Source of the DNA: a virus
Reading direction: 5' to 3' (one strand)
DNA: 38,076 bases
Virus record (IMG/VR): IMGVR_UViG_3300010413_000097
Location: 1-38,076 of that record
How positions within the stretch are numbered: position 1 is the stretch's first letter; each line of letters starts with the position of its first letter. The translations under genes were made by a program, and so were the position numbers. Shown here in pieces: positions 30,065-38,076 of this stretch. The notes beneath the pieces are model-generated. The model worked only from the letters and a program-made list of their open reading frames with translations. It was not told where the DNA came from and searched no databases.

Positions 30065-30532
30065 ATGACGGAAGTACGCAACAGACGTGAGGGAACGTTA
30101 CGATGGGTGCAGGCGAGCGGGTCAGGCACGACGTGGGCCACGGCCAGCGCGCCCGCCAGTGGACTGATGGCGTTTTGCACCAACTTTAACCATACATCGG
30201 CGCATCAGTTCGCGGTGATTATGGACCGGGGCACGATCAGCCATCACAAAAGTGTGAGCCAAACGCCGCCCGACTTCAGCTTCGATATCTTGTGGGGCGT
30301 GACCGCGGCCTATCCACCCACAAATGTTACGGGCAGTGGGGCCACGGTGCCGATGGTGCACTTTGAGTATAAGGCAACCGCCAAAGAAGACGGCGCCGCG
30401 CTTTACTACCAAATTCACGGCGTGGCACTCAATAGCATTCAGTTTTCGGAGGGCGACGAGGCCAACAACGCTACTTTCGCGGGGCAAGCCCTAGCGATTG
30501 TGGGGCCGACCGCTAGCGGCTTTCTGGGATAA
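30065..30532 (+). CDS. Major tail tube protein
   Basis: A 155-residue beta-rich protein starting MTEVRNRREGTLRWVQASGS, with CAGGAG upstream. Thr/Ser/Ala-rich strands and a central helix-poor body fit a siphophage tail tube subunit, and it lies between the tail terminator and the tail chaperones. No C-terminal Ig-like domain is present. It would stack in hexameric rings to make the tube. Confidence 0.75.
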   Translation: MTEVRNRREGTLRWVQASGSGTTWATASAPASGLMAFCTNFNHTSAHQFAVIMDRGTISHHKSVSQTPPDFSFDILWGVTAAYPPTNVTGSGATVPMVHFEYKATAKEDGAALYYQIHGVALNSIQFSEGDEANNATFAGQALAIVGPTASGFLG

Positions 30533-30535
30533 CTC

Positions 30536-30940
30536 ATGGCGCGTGAAGTGTATGCGTTTCGCGAGGGGGTTGTCTGGTTGTGGACCGGTACCGCCGGGTC
30601 TGCGACTCTTGCCTATGCTGAAGGCACTGAAATCGCGCTGACGCGCGGCTGGCAGAATTACCGCACGTTCGATGATGTCTATCATGATGTACAAACCGGG
30701 CGGGTGGCCACGTTTCGCGTGCAAGCGCTGTATACCCGTGACCATAGCGCGTTGATGGAATGGTTCGAGGCGGCAACCGCTGTCCACGCGCATTTCATCC
30801 AAAACGCGACGGGGCTTGGGAGCGCGGGCCTTTTTCTGTATTCGGGGAGGTTGGATGCGCTCCAACAGGTGGGACGTGAAAAAGGCATGTTTCAATTGTC
30901 CCTGATGGGACATAGCAATGAATGGAGCGCGTATTACTGA
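30536..30940 (+). CDS. Second tail tube-like protein
   Basis: A 134-residue protein starting MAREVYAFREGVVWLWTGTA. It has strands, YHDVQTGRVATFRVQALYTR, then SALMEWFEAATAVHAHFIQN and a beta end with GRLDALQQVGREKGMFQLSL. The pattern of a helix between two sheets resembles tail tube or tube-initiator folds. Two tube-like genes in a row suggest one forms the tube and the other a specialised ring; which is which is not decided by the sequence. Confidence 0.65.
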   Translation: MAREVYAFREGVVWLWTGTAGSATLAYAEGTEIALTRGWQNYRTFDDVYHDVQTGRVATFRVQALYTRDHSALMEWFEAATAVHAHFIQNATGLGSAGLFLYSGRLDALQQVGREKGMFQLSLMGHSNEWSAYY

Positions 30941-31383
30941 TGCGAGTAGCAACATTTGAGGACCTGAGACCGAAAGTCTACCAGTTCGAGGTCATCGCCC
31001 CGGACGGGGAGAGTTTCCTGATCGAAATGCGGACGCCGACGCCTAGCGAACTGTTGACCTGGGAGCGGGAATTTGGGAACCCGCCGGAAGCGCCGGTCAC
31101 AGACATTAAGCGCCATCCAGACGGCACGTTTGAGGAAATACGCGATATGCAACCGGTGATAGACTGGCAGCAGGATCGCATCCTGAAACAAGTGCTGAAA
31201 CTCTGGACAGCCGAGGTGCCAGGTGAAACCGACGCGGACCAAATCGACCATATGAACGAGCTCGGCGCGTGGGCCGTCAATGCGCTGGTCAAGTGTTTTG
31301 GTCTGCTGATCCGGACCCCTGATGAGGCGCTGAAAACGCGTCCCTTTCGGGGCAATGGAGCGCCTCCGACTGCGAATCTGTGA
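30940..31383 (+). CDS. Tail assembly chaperone, gpG-like
   Basis: A 147-residue acidic protein starting MRVATFEDLRPKVYQFEVIA, by TGATG overlap with the previous stop. It has an N-terminal beta domain (GESFLIEMRTPTPSELLTWE) and a helical second half. It lies exactly where siphophages have the first of two tail chaperones, before a small overlapping frame and the tape measure. It would coat the tape measure during tube assembly. Confidence 0.7.
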   Translation: MRVATFEDLRPKVYQFEVIAPDGESFLIEMRTPTPSELLTWEREFGNPPEAPVTDIKRHPDGTFEEIRDMQPVIDWQQDRILKQVLKLWTAEVPGETDADQIDHMNELGAWAVNALVKCFGLLIRTPDEALKTRPFRGNGAPPTANL

Positions 31384-31597
31384 GCGGCGGGGCTGGCAGC
31401 GGGCGCAGTTCGATCAGTTGCCCGCTGATGAACGGGATGAACTGCTGGCGCACGAATACCAGCGCCGGATGGATTTGACCGGCCAGATCAACCGTGCGTA
31501 TGAACGCGCGAAACGCACGAATGACAAGGGCAAGACGTACACGAGCACAGAGGTGTTGAACACCTTCCTGTTGCTCGCGTTATTGGAGACACAGTAA
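31355..31597 (+). CDS. Second tail chaperone frame, gpT-like
   Basis: An 80-residue helical protein starting MERLRLRICERRGWQRAQFD, overlapping the first chaperone by 29 bp in the +1 frame. In siphophages this position holds the T part of a G-T fusion made by programmed frameshift. The frame is open from 31334, so fusion would need a +1 or -2 shift within 31334-31383. It also has its own ATG with a weak GGGG upstream. Its stop overlaps the tape measure start by TAATG. Confidence 0.65.
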   Translation: MERLRLRICERRGWQRAQFDQLPADERDELLAHEYQRRMDLTGQINRAYERAKRTNDKGKTYTSTEVLNTFLLLALLETQ

Positions 31598-33918
31598 TGC
31601 CGGATCGACGGCGCACGATCACGCTATCTGTCAACGACGATTTCAGCCGCCAACTGAAAGCGTTTGTGACGCATATGGACGCAGCGGAACACAGCGCGCA
31701 AACCTTTTCTCATGGTACGAAGGGGTTCTTTCAGGCAGGTGCAGAAAATCTCTTTTACATGGCGAATGCGGCACGTGAGGTGTACGGGGCATTTTCGCGC
31801 GTATTCAGCACGGCCAACCAATGGGCCGATATGGGCAAAAATGCCATGCGTTCAGAATATGCGTTGGGACAATTGGCCGGGAGCGCTAAAGAAGCGAGCG
31901 CATGGATACAAGCGGTTCAAGATGCCGCGTTGGGCAGCGTAACCAAAGGTGAGGCGGCGGCACAGGCTTACCAGCTTATGCGATTTGGCTTGGCGGATAG
32001 CGCCGAAGCAGCGCGTGATTTTGTGCGAGATATTTCTATTGTAGCTACCGCCAATCCTCAATTAGGCGATACCGCTGAAGCGATTAACCAGCTTCAACTT
32101 ACCCTGTCGAATATGTCATTTATGCGCCTAGACCAACTCGGCATAAGTGCCGGGGTAGTTCGTAAGCGTATGGCAGAACTGAAGAAAGAAACAGCAGGAC
32201 TGACCACTGAGCAAGCATTCCAGCAGGCCGTGATGGAACAGGTAGGGCAGCAAGCGGATATTCTGGGTGACAGTATTTTGCAAGTGGACGATGCCCAAAA
32301 ACGGCTTGAGGCACGGTTTCGGGGGTTTAAGGAAGGACTTGGTAAAGAGATTGCCGAGGGGTTTGAGGGCGCAGCGGAAGCGGTCGATGGGTTTTACGCC
32401 TCCCTGAATGCTGGTTTTACTATGGGCGATTTCACGGCAGAAGGTGCGCGGCAGGCTGGCAAGAAAGGCAATCTTGTCGAAACCATCGCTTTTTTGACCG
32501 CGACGCAACTAGCAGCGTTCTATGGGGCAGGGCAAACAAAGCCGGGTCAGGAAATAACTTTAACCAGTCCCATGATACCGAAAGCCACGCCCGCCGAAGT
32601 CCTTGACGTGTCCCAATTGTATCCTTTTGGGTTGGCTCCGGGTGGCTATGGTGGCGATGTGACCCGCAACTTGCAAGCCACAACCAACGCTCAACGGCAG
32701 CGCGCGTTCTGGTGGCAGCAGAAACCCGTGATGGCATCCTTGCGAGAAGGGGGCGCGCTGAGCGATCAGGATTGGCAAGCGTTTACACAACAATACAACA
32801 TGGACATTGCCTCGGCATATTGGGGCACAGATTTAACTGGGTGGGATAAAGAGTCCTGGTACGATTACCGTAAACGCGCGCAGGAAAGCACGGCAGCGCG
32901 CTATGGCCAATGGCGCACGGGACAATTGACGGGCGCTGGCATGGAAACGCGGGGGGGAATACCGTCTCAAGTTGCTGGCCCCGGTGGTATGAAACCCCAG
33001 TTTGAAGCGCTGCAAACCGCCATTCCGATAGTGACCGACCTGTTCTCGACCATGACAGGCACGGTCCAAGATGCCGCCCGCGCTCTGTTCACATTGGGCG
33101 ACGGATTCGAAGAAGTGAATTCATTGGCCGAAAAGTTCGGCTTGGGCGCGGGCGCGTTTCAGGTGGATGTACTGCGCGAAATGAAAGACGCGCTGCAAGA
33201 CGCAGGTGTCAGTCAGGACCAATACAACGAAACGGTCGCCGCCTATGAGCACCTTACAGGCTTAGCCAATGCCCAAAGCGCTGCCTATGACACACAACTG
33301 CGCTCGATTTCAGAAGCGTTTGCTGCTGGTGAATTAACTCAGCTTGAATACCTGAATGCACTCAATCAAATTACCAATGCGGATTTGTCCGGCTTAAACT
33401 GGTTGACCGTGGCATTTCAAGCCGATCCTTCCACGCTAGAACTCTACAACGAAATTCTAGGCAAAATGGGCGATCCGGCATTTGCGCAGGCGGCGGCCCA
33501 GTTGCCTCAAAATATTATGGGGATGGCTCAAGAGGGATTTGGAACCTTTGCCAGCATGCTGTTTGGGGGCGCCCCTGCGGCGGGCGGTCAGGAGGGGGGC
33601 GCGCGGGATGACGCCACCACGCAAGCGATGCAGGGCATTACGGATGCAATCTCAACGCAAACCGGACTTTGGACGGAGGATTTCACGGCATTTACTACCA
33701 CGTCTACCGAACAAATGAAAACGCTGGAAACAGAAAGCGTGACCAGCATTGATAATATCGGCAATAGTTTTGAGCAACTGGACGGCAAGCAAGCTACGCT
33801 GATCATCAACATTTCCACGCCGGACATGTTGAATACCCTGTTATCCATGGTCGGTGCGCAAGAACGGGTGCCACAAGATGATGTCGATGCGAGCAACCTG
33901 CGGCGCGGGGGGCGGTAA
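31597..33918 (+). CDS. Tape measure protein
   Basis: A 773-residue protein starting MPDRRRTITLSVNDDFSRQL. It is long, largely helical and Ala/Gln/Glu-rich, with early segments typical of tape measures (NAAREVYGAFSRVFSTANQW and GSAKEASAWIQAVQDAALGS). At about 1.5 angstrom per residue it predicts a tail near 115 nm. It follows the chaperones and precedes the tail-tip gene. I see no embedded lysozyme or peptidase domain and no clear membrane span. Confidence 0.9.
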   Translation: MPDRRRTITLSVNDDFSRQLKAFVTHMDAAEHSAQTFSHGTKGFFQAGAENLFYMANAAREVYGAFSRVFSTANQWADMGKNAMRSEYALGQLAGSAKEASAWIQAVQDAALGSVTKGEAAAQAYQLMRFGLADSAEAARDFVRDISIVATANPQLGDTAEAINQLQLTLSNMSFMRLDQLGISAGVVRKRMAELKKETAGLTTEQAFQQAVMEQVGQQADILGDSILQVDDAQKRLEARFRGFKEGLGKEIAEGFEGAAEAVDGFYASLNAGFTMGDFTAEGARQAGKKGNLVETIAFLTATQLAAFYGAGQTKPGQEITLTSPMIPKATPAEVLDVSQLYPFGLAPGGYGGDVTRNLQATTNAQRQRAFWWQQKPVMASLREGGALSDQDWQAFTQQYNMDIASAYWGTDLTGWDKESWYDYRKRAQESTAARYGQWRTGQLTGAGMETRGGIPSQVAGPGGMKPQFEALQTAIPIVTDLFSTMTGTVQDAARALFTLGDGFEEVNSLAEKFGLGAGAFQVDVLREMKDALQDAGVSQDQYNETVAAYEHLTGLANAQSAAYDTQLRSISEAFAAGELTQLEYLNALNQITNADLSGLNWLTVAFQADPSTLELYNEILGKMGDPAFAQAAAQLPQNIMGMAQEGFGTFASMLFGGAPAAGGQEGGARDDATTQAMQGITDAISTQTGLWTEDFTAFTTTSTEQMKTLETESVTSIDNIGNSFEQLDGKQATLIINISTPDMLNTLLSMVGAQERVPQDDVDASNLRRGGR

Positions 33919-36575
33919 TGGCAAACACCTTTGATGTCTTTCTGGATTACGATAACGACGGCGCGTTTGATGCCGCCGATGAAATCACGTCAAAGCTCAA
34001 GCGGGTCGACGAATGGCGCCAGGGCATTGCCATGCCGCTAACGCAGCGGGTCGCCACGCCGGGCCGCCTGGTGCTCACCCTGGATAATACCGACAAACGC
34101 TTCAGCCCCGCCTGGTATAACTACCTTGCCGCCGTCAAGGCGACCAGCCCGGCCAACCTGATCGGCTATTGGCCCATCAATGACTCCACGGGCAGCAAGG
34201 CGCAAGATCACAGCAACAATGGGCGCAATGGCACGATTTACGGCGTGACGTTGGGCGCGGATGGTATTGGCGACTACAACAGCGATGGCGTGTTTACAGC
34301 GGGAACATTTGACGGAATAAATGATTACATTGACATCTATAGCGCCGGGTTAGCCGGGGCTTTTAATCCGGACGCGCTAACGGTGCTCGTGTGGGGGCGC
34401 GTGACAGGCACCTGGACAGATGCAACCGGGCGGGTATTAGTCTACCTGGGCGCGGACACCGACCAGAACCGTTTGTATTTTCTGAAAGACGCTTCCGGGT
34501 ATATGAACTGGGCGTATGAAGCAGGCAACGTTTTAAAGACGCAATCCGACGCGACAGGACTGCACCTCAAAGATTTATCCGCTGATGCCTGGTTTTGTCT
34601 TGCCATGACCGTGAGTACTGCGGCAGACCAATTGATTGCTTATTATAACGGGGCACAATGGCGAGAGATAGTTACAGGGTTGGGCACATGGGCGGGCGCG
34701 CTAAATAGTGAATTTTGCAATATCGGCGCCAAACAAACCACCCCCTCAGTGCTCTTTGATGGCGATCTGGCGCATATGGCCCTCTGGGATACCGTCCTGA
34801 CGCCCGCGCAAATCAGCGCCCTCTACCGCGCCTATGCGGGTCGCCCCGTGCCCAACCTGCCGATCCGGGTCCGCAGCACGGACGGCGTGGACACGTGGAC
34901 GGTGTTCCGGGGTGTCACGCTGGATTTTGAACCCACACCCGATGTGAACGGGGCACAGGAATGCCGCCTGACATGTACCGATCACATGGGCGTGCTGCAA
35001 GCTGATACGTTGTCGGTGCCCCTATTTGAGAATGTAGATACCGATGATGTAATTTCGGCCATAGTCAACGAAACCTACGCTGGCGAGGCCGCGAGTGGAT
35101 ATGTCCTGACCAGTGGGGGCGGCGATATCAATACGTGCACGATCAATGGACAAGTGTATACCTTTGCCGATCCTCTGGTTGACGAACCCTACAATGTGCT
35201 TGAACAAGGTATTTTCACTGCTCAGAACTTACGCGCTGCGATTAACGCTGAAGATGGCGCGGGCACCAAATATGGCACCGGCACCGCGCGGAATAACGAT
35301 GTAGAAGCCCAGGATCACTTACCCGTAGTTGATCCCATCGACCCGCGCCAGATAGACTTATATGCACGGGTTAAGGGCACCACCGGAAACGCGATCACGC
35401 TGGAAAAAGACGGGGCGCATATCGCCATCTCCGGGGCTACCCTAAGCGGTGGCACAGATGCCCCCAGTGGCTTGACCAGTTTCCAGGCGGGCGAACAAAC
35501 CGTTGATATTGCGGGCGACCAGTGGGACCCGGATACCACATCCGCACTACAGGCCATAAAAGATGTGGTGAATGCCGAGCAGGGCTTCTTCTTTGCCGCC
35601 CGTGATGGCACGCTGACGTTTCTCAACAAGGACTGGCAATTTTTGCGCGCCATCGCAACGCCCGCGATCACGGTCGATAACACGCATAGCGGGCAATCAG
35701 GCGGGCAATATGAGCGGTATATTTTCAACCGGGTGATCGTGACCTATACGCCACGGAATACGGATGATGTGGGCGTGGTAGCGCGGTCGAATACGCCGAT
35801 CCGAGTCCTGGCTAATTCTGGCACCCAGCGGTTTTCGCCCATCATTGGCTGGCCTGGCAGCGGTTACACAGGGGCGCCCTCGCCAGGGGATTCTGTAGTT
35901 CGTATCCCGTTTGTGGATGTTGACACCGGGAGCATTTGCGGCGCAAAAGACGTATTGCCATTGACCCCCACCACGGATTACATCGTGCGTCCTACTAGCG
36001 ACCCAACCAGCGATGATCTGACCTTTGCGGGATTTATCAGCGGGTCATTTGTAGTAACGGGTAGTGGGGTTGAGATATCGCTCCAAAATAGTTGTGTGCG
36101 TGATATGTACGTGCACGATCTACAAATCCGGGGCACACGCCTACTGCGCTATGATGATCAGACGGTGATCAGCGAAAATGCAGCCAGCATTGCCGCGTAC
36201 AATCGCAAGCCCTACCGCATTCGATTAGCACTGACCACGAATGAGAATTTTGCGCGGAGTATTGGGAATTATGAACTGGGACGGTTCAAAAATCCGGTAT
36301 CGCTGGTGCCCTCCATTATCTTCCGGGGGGACCCGGTAGTCAATGGCGTGAATGTATTCAGTCTGGACCTGGGCGATATAATCACGCTGAGCGAGGATCA
36401 AACCGGCATTGCGGCGCAGATGTACGCCATCATGGGATTCAGGTATGGCGTTAACGAAGCGGGTACGGTCTGGGAATTGGAATGCTATTTGCGATCCATT
36501 TCGGACAAAACCTATTGGATTCTCGGTGATGCTACCTATGGTGTGCTGGGATATACCACGCGCCTAGCTATTTAG
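33918..36575 (+). CDS. Tail-tip protein with inserted LamG-like domain
   Basis: An 885-residue protein. Residues about 1-75 (RLVLTLDNTDKRFSPAWYNY) and from about 304 (AYAGRPVPNLPIRVRSTDGV) belong together as one domain of the baseplate/tail-tip type, as related phage proteins run straight from FSP to GRPV. Between them, residues about 79-303 are a concanavalin/LamG-like jelly roll (LIGYWPINDSTG, then FDGINDYIDI and HMALWDTVLTPAQISALY). The rest is beta-rich with a long C-terminal part. It probably forms the tip hub, and the LamG part would bind host glycans. The same domain recurs in the gene at 37085. Confidence 0.85.
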   Translation: MANTFDVFLDYDNDGAFDAADEITSKLKRVDEWRQGIAMPLTQRVATPGRLVLTLDNTDKRFSPAWYNYLAAVKATSPANLIGYWPINDSTGSKAQDHSNNGRNGTIYGVTLGADGIGDYNSDGVFTAGTFDGINDYIDIYSAGLAGAFNPDALTVLVWGRVTGTWTDATGRVLVYLGADTDQNRLYFLKDASGYMNWAYEAGNVLKTQSDATGLHLKDLSADAWFCLAMTVSTAADQLIAYYNGAQWREIVTGLGTWAGALNSEFCNIGAKQTTPSVLFDGDLAHMALWDTVLTPAQISALYRAYAGRPVPNLPIRVRSTDGVDTWTVFRGVTLDFEPTPDVNGAQECRLTCTDHMGVLQADTLSVPLFENVDTDDVISAIVNETYAGEAASGYVLTSGGGDINTCTINGQVYTFADPLVDEPYNVLEQGIFTAQNLRAAINAEDGAGTKYGTGTARNNDVEAQDHLPVVDPIDPRQIDLYARVKGTTGNAITLEKDGAHIAISGATLSGGTDAPSGLTSFQAGEQTVDIAGDQWDPDTTSALQAIKDVVNAEQGFFFAARDGTLTFLNKDWQFLRAIATPAITVDNTHSGQSGGQYERYIFNRVIVTYTPRNTDDVGVVARSNTPIRVLANSGTQRFSPIIGWPGSGYTGAPSPGDSVVRIPFVDVDTGSICGAKDVLPLTPTTDYIVRPTSDPTSDDLTFAGFISGSFVVTGSGVEISLQNSCVRDMYVHDLQIRGTRLLRYDDQTVISENAASIAAYNRKPYRIRLALTTNENFARSIGNYELGRFKNPVSLVPSIIFRGDPVVNGVNVFSLDLGDIITLSEDQTGIAAQMYAIMGFRYGVNEAGTVWELECYLRSISDKTYWILGDATYGVLGYTTRLAI

Positions 36576-36587
36576 AAGGGATAGACC

Positions 36588-37085
36588 ATGGCCTGGACCA
36601 CGCCTAAAACCTGGACAGCAAACGAGGTTCCTGATGAAAGTGATTTCAATATAAATATCAGGGATAATCTAAACGCCTTGAAAGCGCCCCCCTTTGGGGA
36701 GACGGCGCTCTCGGCCACCAGTTATTCTAATATTCAATCCACCAGCACCGTATTTGCCAACCTGATGACCGGAACAGTCACGGCGCAAATCCAGCTTGCG
36801 ACCTATGGTGGCGATATAGAGGTGCATTTCGAAGGTTCGATCCATTGTGATTCCACCTGTGCCTTGAATTTTACCTACAACGGCACCGCGTATGCAGACG
36901 AGCCCTTCGGACTCTGCGTGATGGCATCTCCGCAAGTGGTGCCCATCACGTTTTCCCGCTTCGTAACAGGGTTGCCATCAGGGACGCATACCTTTCGGCC
37001 CCAGTGGCTCACCACCAATGGGGCCAACCCGATCCAATTAGCGCCGAGTGCCAAATCTATTTTCTGGGTACGGGAGACAAGCTAG
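36588..37085 (+). CDS. Tail fibre-like protein
   Basis: A 165-residue protein starting MAWTTPKTWTANEVPDESDF. The N-terminal W-TTP-TW-ANEV-x-N-x-RDNLNALK pattern is one I recall at the start of many phage fibre and tail-appendage proteins, where it attaches the fibre. The rest is a beta domain (IQLATYGGDIEVHFEGSIHC) that may be a sugar- or receptor-binding head. AGAAGGGA lies upstream. Confidence 0.75.
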   Translation: MAWTTPKTWTANEVPDESDFNINIRDNLNALKAPPFGETALSATSYSNIQSTSTVFANLMTGTVTAQIQLATYGGDIEVHFEGSIHCDSTCALNFTYNGTAYADEPFGLCVMASPQVVPITFSRFVTGLPSGTHTFRPQWLTTNGANPIQLAPSAKSIFWVRETS

Positions 37086-37834
37086 TGAGTGGGACCATAA
37101 GTCAACCGTTAATGGGCGTGCCGGGGTTGTTTGAGCACGGCTATATGAACAAGGTGAAAGGCATCGCGCCGGCGAACTTGCTGGCCTATTGGCCGCAATG
37201 GGAACCGCGCGGGACGCTGATCAACGATCTGTCGGGTAATGGGCGCATCGGTACCTACACCGGCGTCACGCTGGGGCAGCCGGGCATCGGGGATGGCTAC
37301 ACGTCCCCGCTGTACGATGGCGCGAATGATGTAGGCAATTGTTACAGCGCCAGTCTGGCGACAGCGTTTTCGGCGCTCACTGGCACCCTGCACATTTGGG
37401 CCAGGGTCTACAATGCCGCCGTGTGGGTAGACCATACCGCGCGCCTGGTGGCCTATTTTGGGGCAGATGTCAGCGATAACCGGGTGATGATCCTGACAAA
37501 CGTATCGGACCAGCTCGTGTGGACCTATACCGCCAACGGCGTGACAAATTCCGTCACTGACAGCGGCAACAGTATTTCAACTACCGATTGGATGGCGTTA
37601 GGTCTGACGTGGGACAAGGGCGCTGATGCCGTCATGGGTTATTATGCGGGGGCTCAATTTGACTCGACTCAATCCGGGTTGGATGTGTGGGCCGGAGCCC
37701 TGGCCAGCACGTTGTGTACGCTGGGGTCTAAAGGCGCGACACCAGCCCTGGTATGGAACGGGTATCTGGCCCATGCGGCCCTCTGGGATGCCGTATTGAC
37801 CCCGGCAGACATGGCAGCGCTTGCGGAGGTGTAA
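37085..37834 (+). CDS. LamG-like tail fibre/receptor-binding protein
   Basis: A 249-residue protein starting at a GTG that overlaps the previous stop by one base, with GGGAG eight bases upstream. After about 30 residues it is a single LamG/concanavalin-like jelly roll: NLLAYWPQWEPRG, DLSGNGRIGTYTGVTLG, then HAALWDAVLTPADMAALAEV. It aligns along its length with the insert in the tail-tip protein. It probably binds host-surface glycans. The free-standing and inserted copies look like products of duplication. Confidence 0.8.
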   Translation: MSGTISQPLMGVPGLFEHGYMNKVKGIAPANLLAYWPQWEPRGTLINDLSGNGRIGTYTGVTLGQPGIGDGYTSPLYDGANDVGNCYSASLATAFSALTGTLHIWARVYNAAVWVDHTARLVAYFGADVSDNRVMILTNVSDQLVWTYTANGVTNSVTDSGNSISTTDWMALGLTWDKGADAVMGYYAGAQFDSTQSGLDVWAGALASTLCTLGSKGATPALVWNGYLAHAALWDAVLTPADMAALAEV

Positions 37835-37836
37835 TG

Positions 37837-38076
37837 ATGACACTCTGGCCCGGCTATATCGCAGCGGAAGACGTGGCGCTTACGGCACCGCAGCGAGCCG
37901 CCATTGTGGCGGCGTTCAAGACATTGGGACCGGCCAACGACCCGCAACCCGCGCGGCTCAACCATTGGCGGGTGTCCCTGGATGGCAGCAAGGTCATCTT
38001 TGAGGCTGCGTTTAAGGAAAGCGCCTTAACCGTGGCAAGTGTCAAGCAATTTTTGACGGATGCCGTAGGCGTGGAC
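37837..38076 (+). CDS. Conserved phage protein, 3' end outside window
   Basis: An open frame of 80 codons runs to the window edge, starting MTLWPGYIAAEDVALTAPQR. GGAGG seven bases before the ATG at 37837 favours it over the adjacent ATG at 37834, which overlaps the previous stop. It includes QPARLNHWRVSLDGSKVIFE. I recall similar short proteins downstream of fibre genes in other phages, of unknown function. Confidence 0.7.
   Translation, partial: MTLWPGYIAAEDVALTAPQRAAIVAAFKTLGPANDPQPARLNHWRVSLDGSKVIFEAAFKESALTVASVKQFLTDAVGVD

Noticed and set aside
31342-31348. CCCTTTC as a -1 slippery heptamer in the tail chaperone gene
   Set aside because: In the zero frame it is read CCC-TTT-C, the wrong register for simultaneous -1 slippage, and the second frame is +1, not -1.
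1-38076. CRISPR array, insertion sequence, integrase or attachment site
   Set aside because: I saw no regularly spaced repeats, transposase or recombinase motifs, or terminal repeats in the window.

Overview
This window is a 38-kb piece of a tailed double-stranded DNA bacteriophage (Caudoviricetes), or of a prophage of one. It is mostly GC-rich, uses standard bacterial Shine-Dalgarno sites and sigma70-type promoters, and is packed with genes that overlap by ATGA, GTGA, TGATG or TAATG. No host gene, rRNA, integrase or lysis gene is visible. The portal, HK97-type capsid, tail tube, tape measure and tail-tip genes without any sheath gene point to a siphovirus with a long non-contractile tail. 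The host cannot be named from the sequence. Both ends cut through genes, so the window is not the whole genome.

Layout. (1) 1-3074, minus strand: an operon of small early-type genes (zinc-finger proteins, a coiled-coil protein, a conserved phage protein, an HNH nuclease whose C-terminus is shifted out of frame). (2) 3075-3263: a divergent control region with consensus-like promoters in both directions. (3) 3264-6402, plus strand: an HTH regulator, small membrane proteins, small unknown proteins, a beta-type DNA methyltransferase with an AT-rich recognition region, and a conserved hypothetical gene. (4) 6403-6689: a structured non-coding stretch with a tRNA-like acceptor/T-arm. (5) 6690-9411: the replication module, a winged-helix initiator with three iteron-like palindromes inside its own coding sequence and a DnaB helicase. 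(6) 9457-14160: small unknown genes, including a LexA-type winged-helix protein and a four-helix membrane protein with a C-terminal HTH. (7) 14161-14518: non-coding DNA with inverted repeats upstream of terS. (8) 14519-24151: terminase, portal, MuF-like head protein, protease/scaffold, decoration, capsid and head-tail connectors. (9) 24168-29097: an inserted sugar-transfer cassette (three glycosyltransferases, a methyltransferase and small accessory genes). (10) 29087-38076: tail completion, terminator, tube, chaperones, tape measure and tail-tip/fibre genes carrying two related LamG-like domains.

The genes work together as follows. The divergent region probably sets the balance between the left and right early operons. 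The initiator probably binds the iterons and loads DnaB. The terminase packages DNA into a prohead built by the portal, protease/scaffold and capsid proteins. The connectors join head to tail. The sugar-transfer cassette sits inside the connector genes and most likely modifies virion proteins. The strongest items for follow-up are the in-gene origin, the virion-glycosylation cassette, the duplicated LamG domain, the tRNA-like non-coding elements, and the mosaic methyltransferase.
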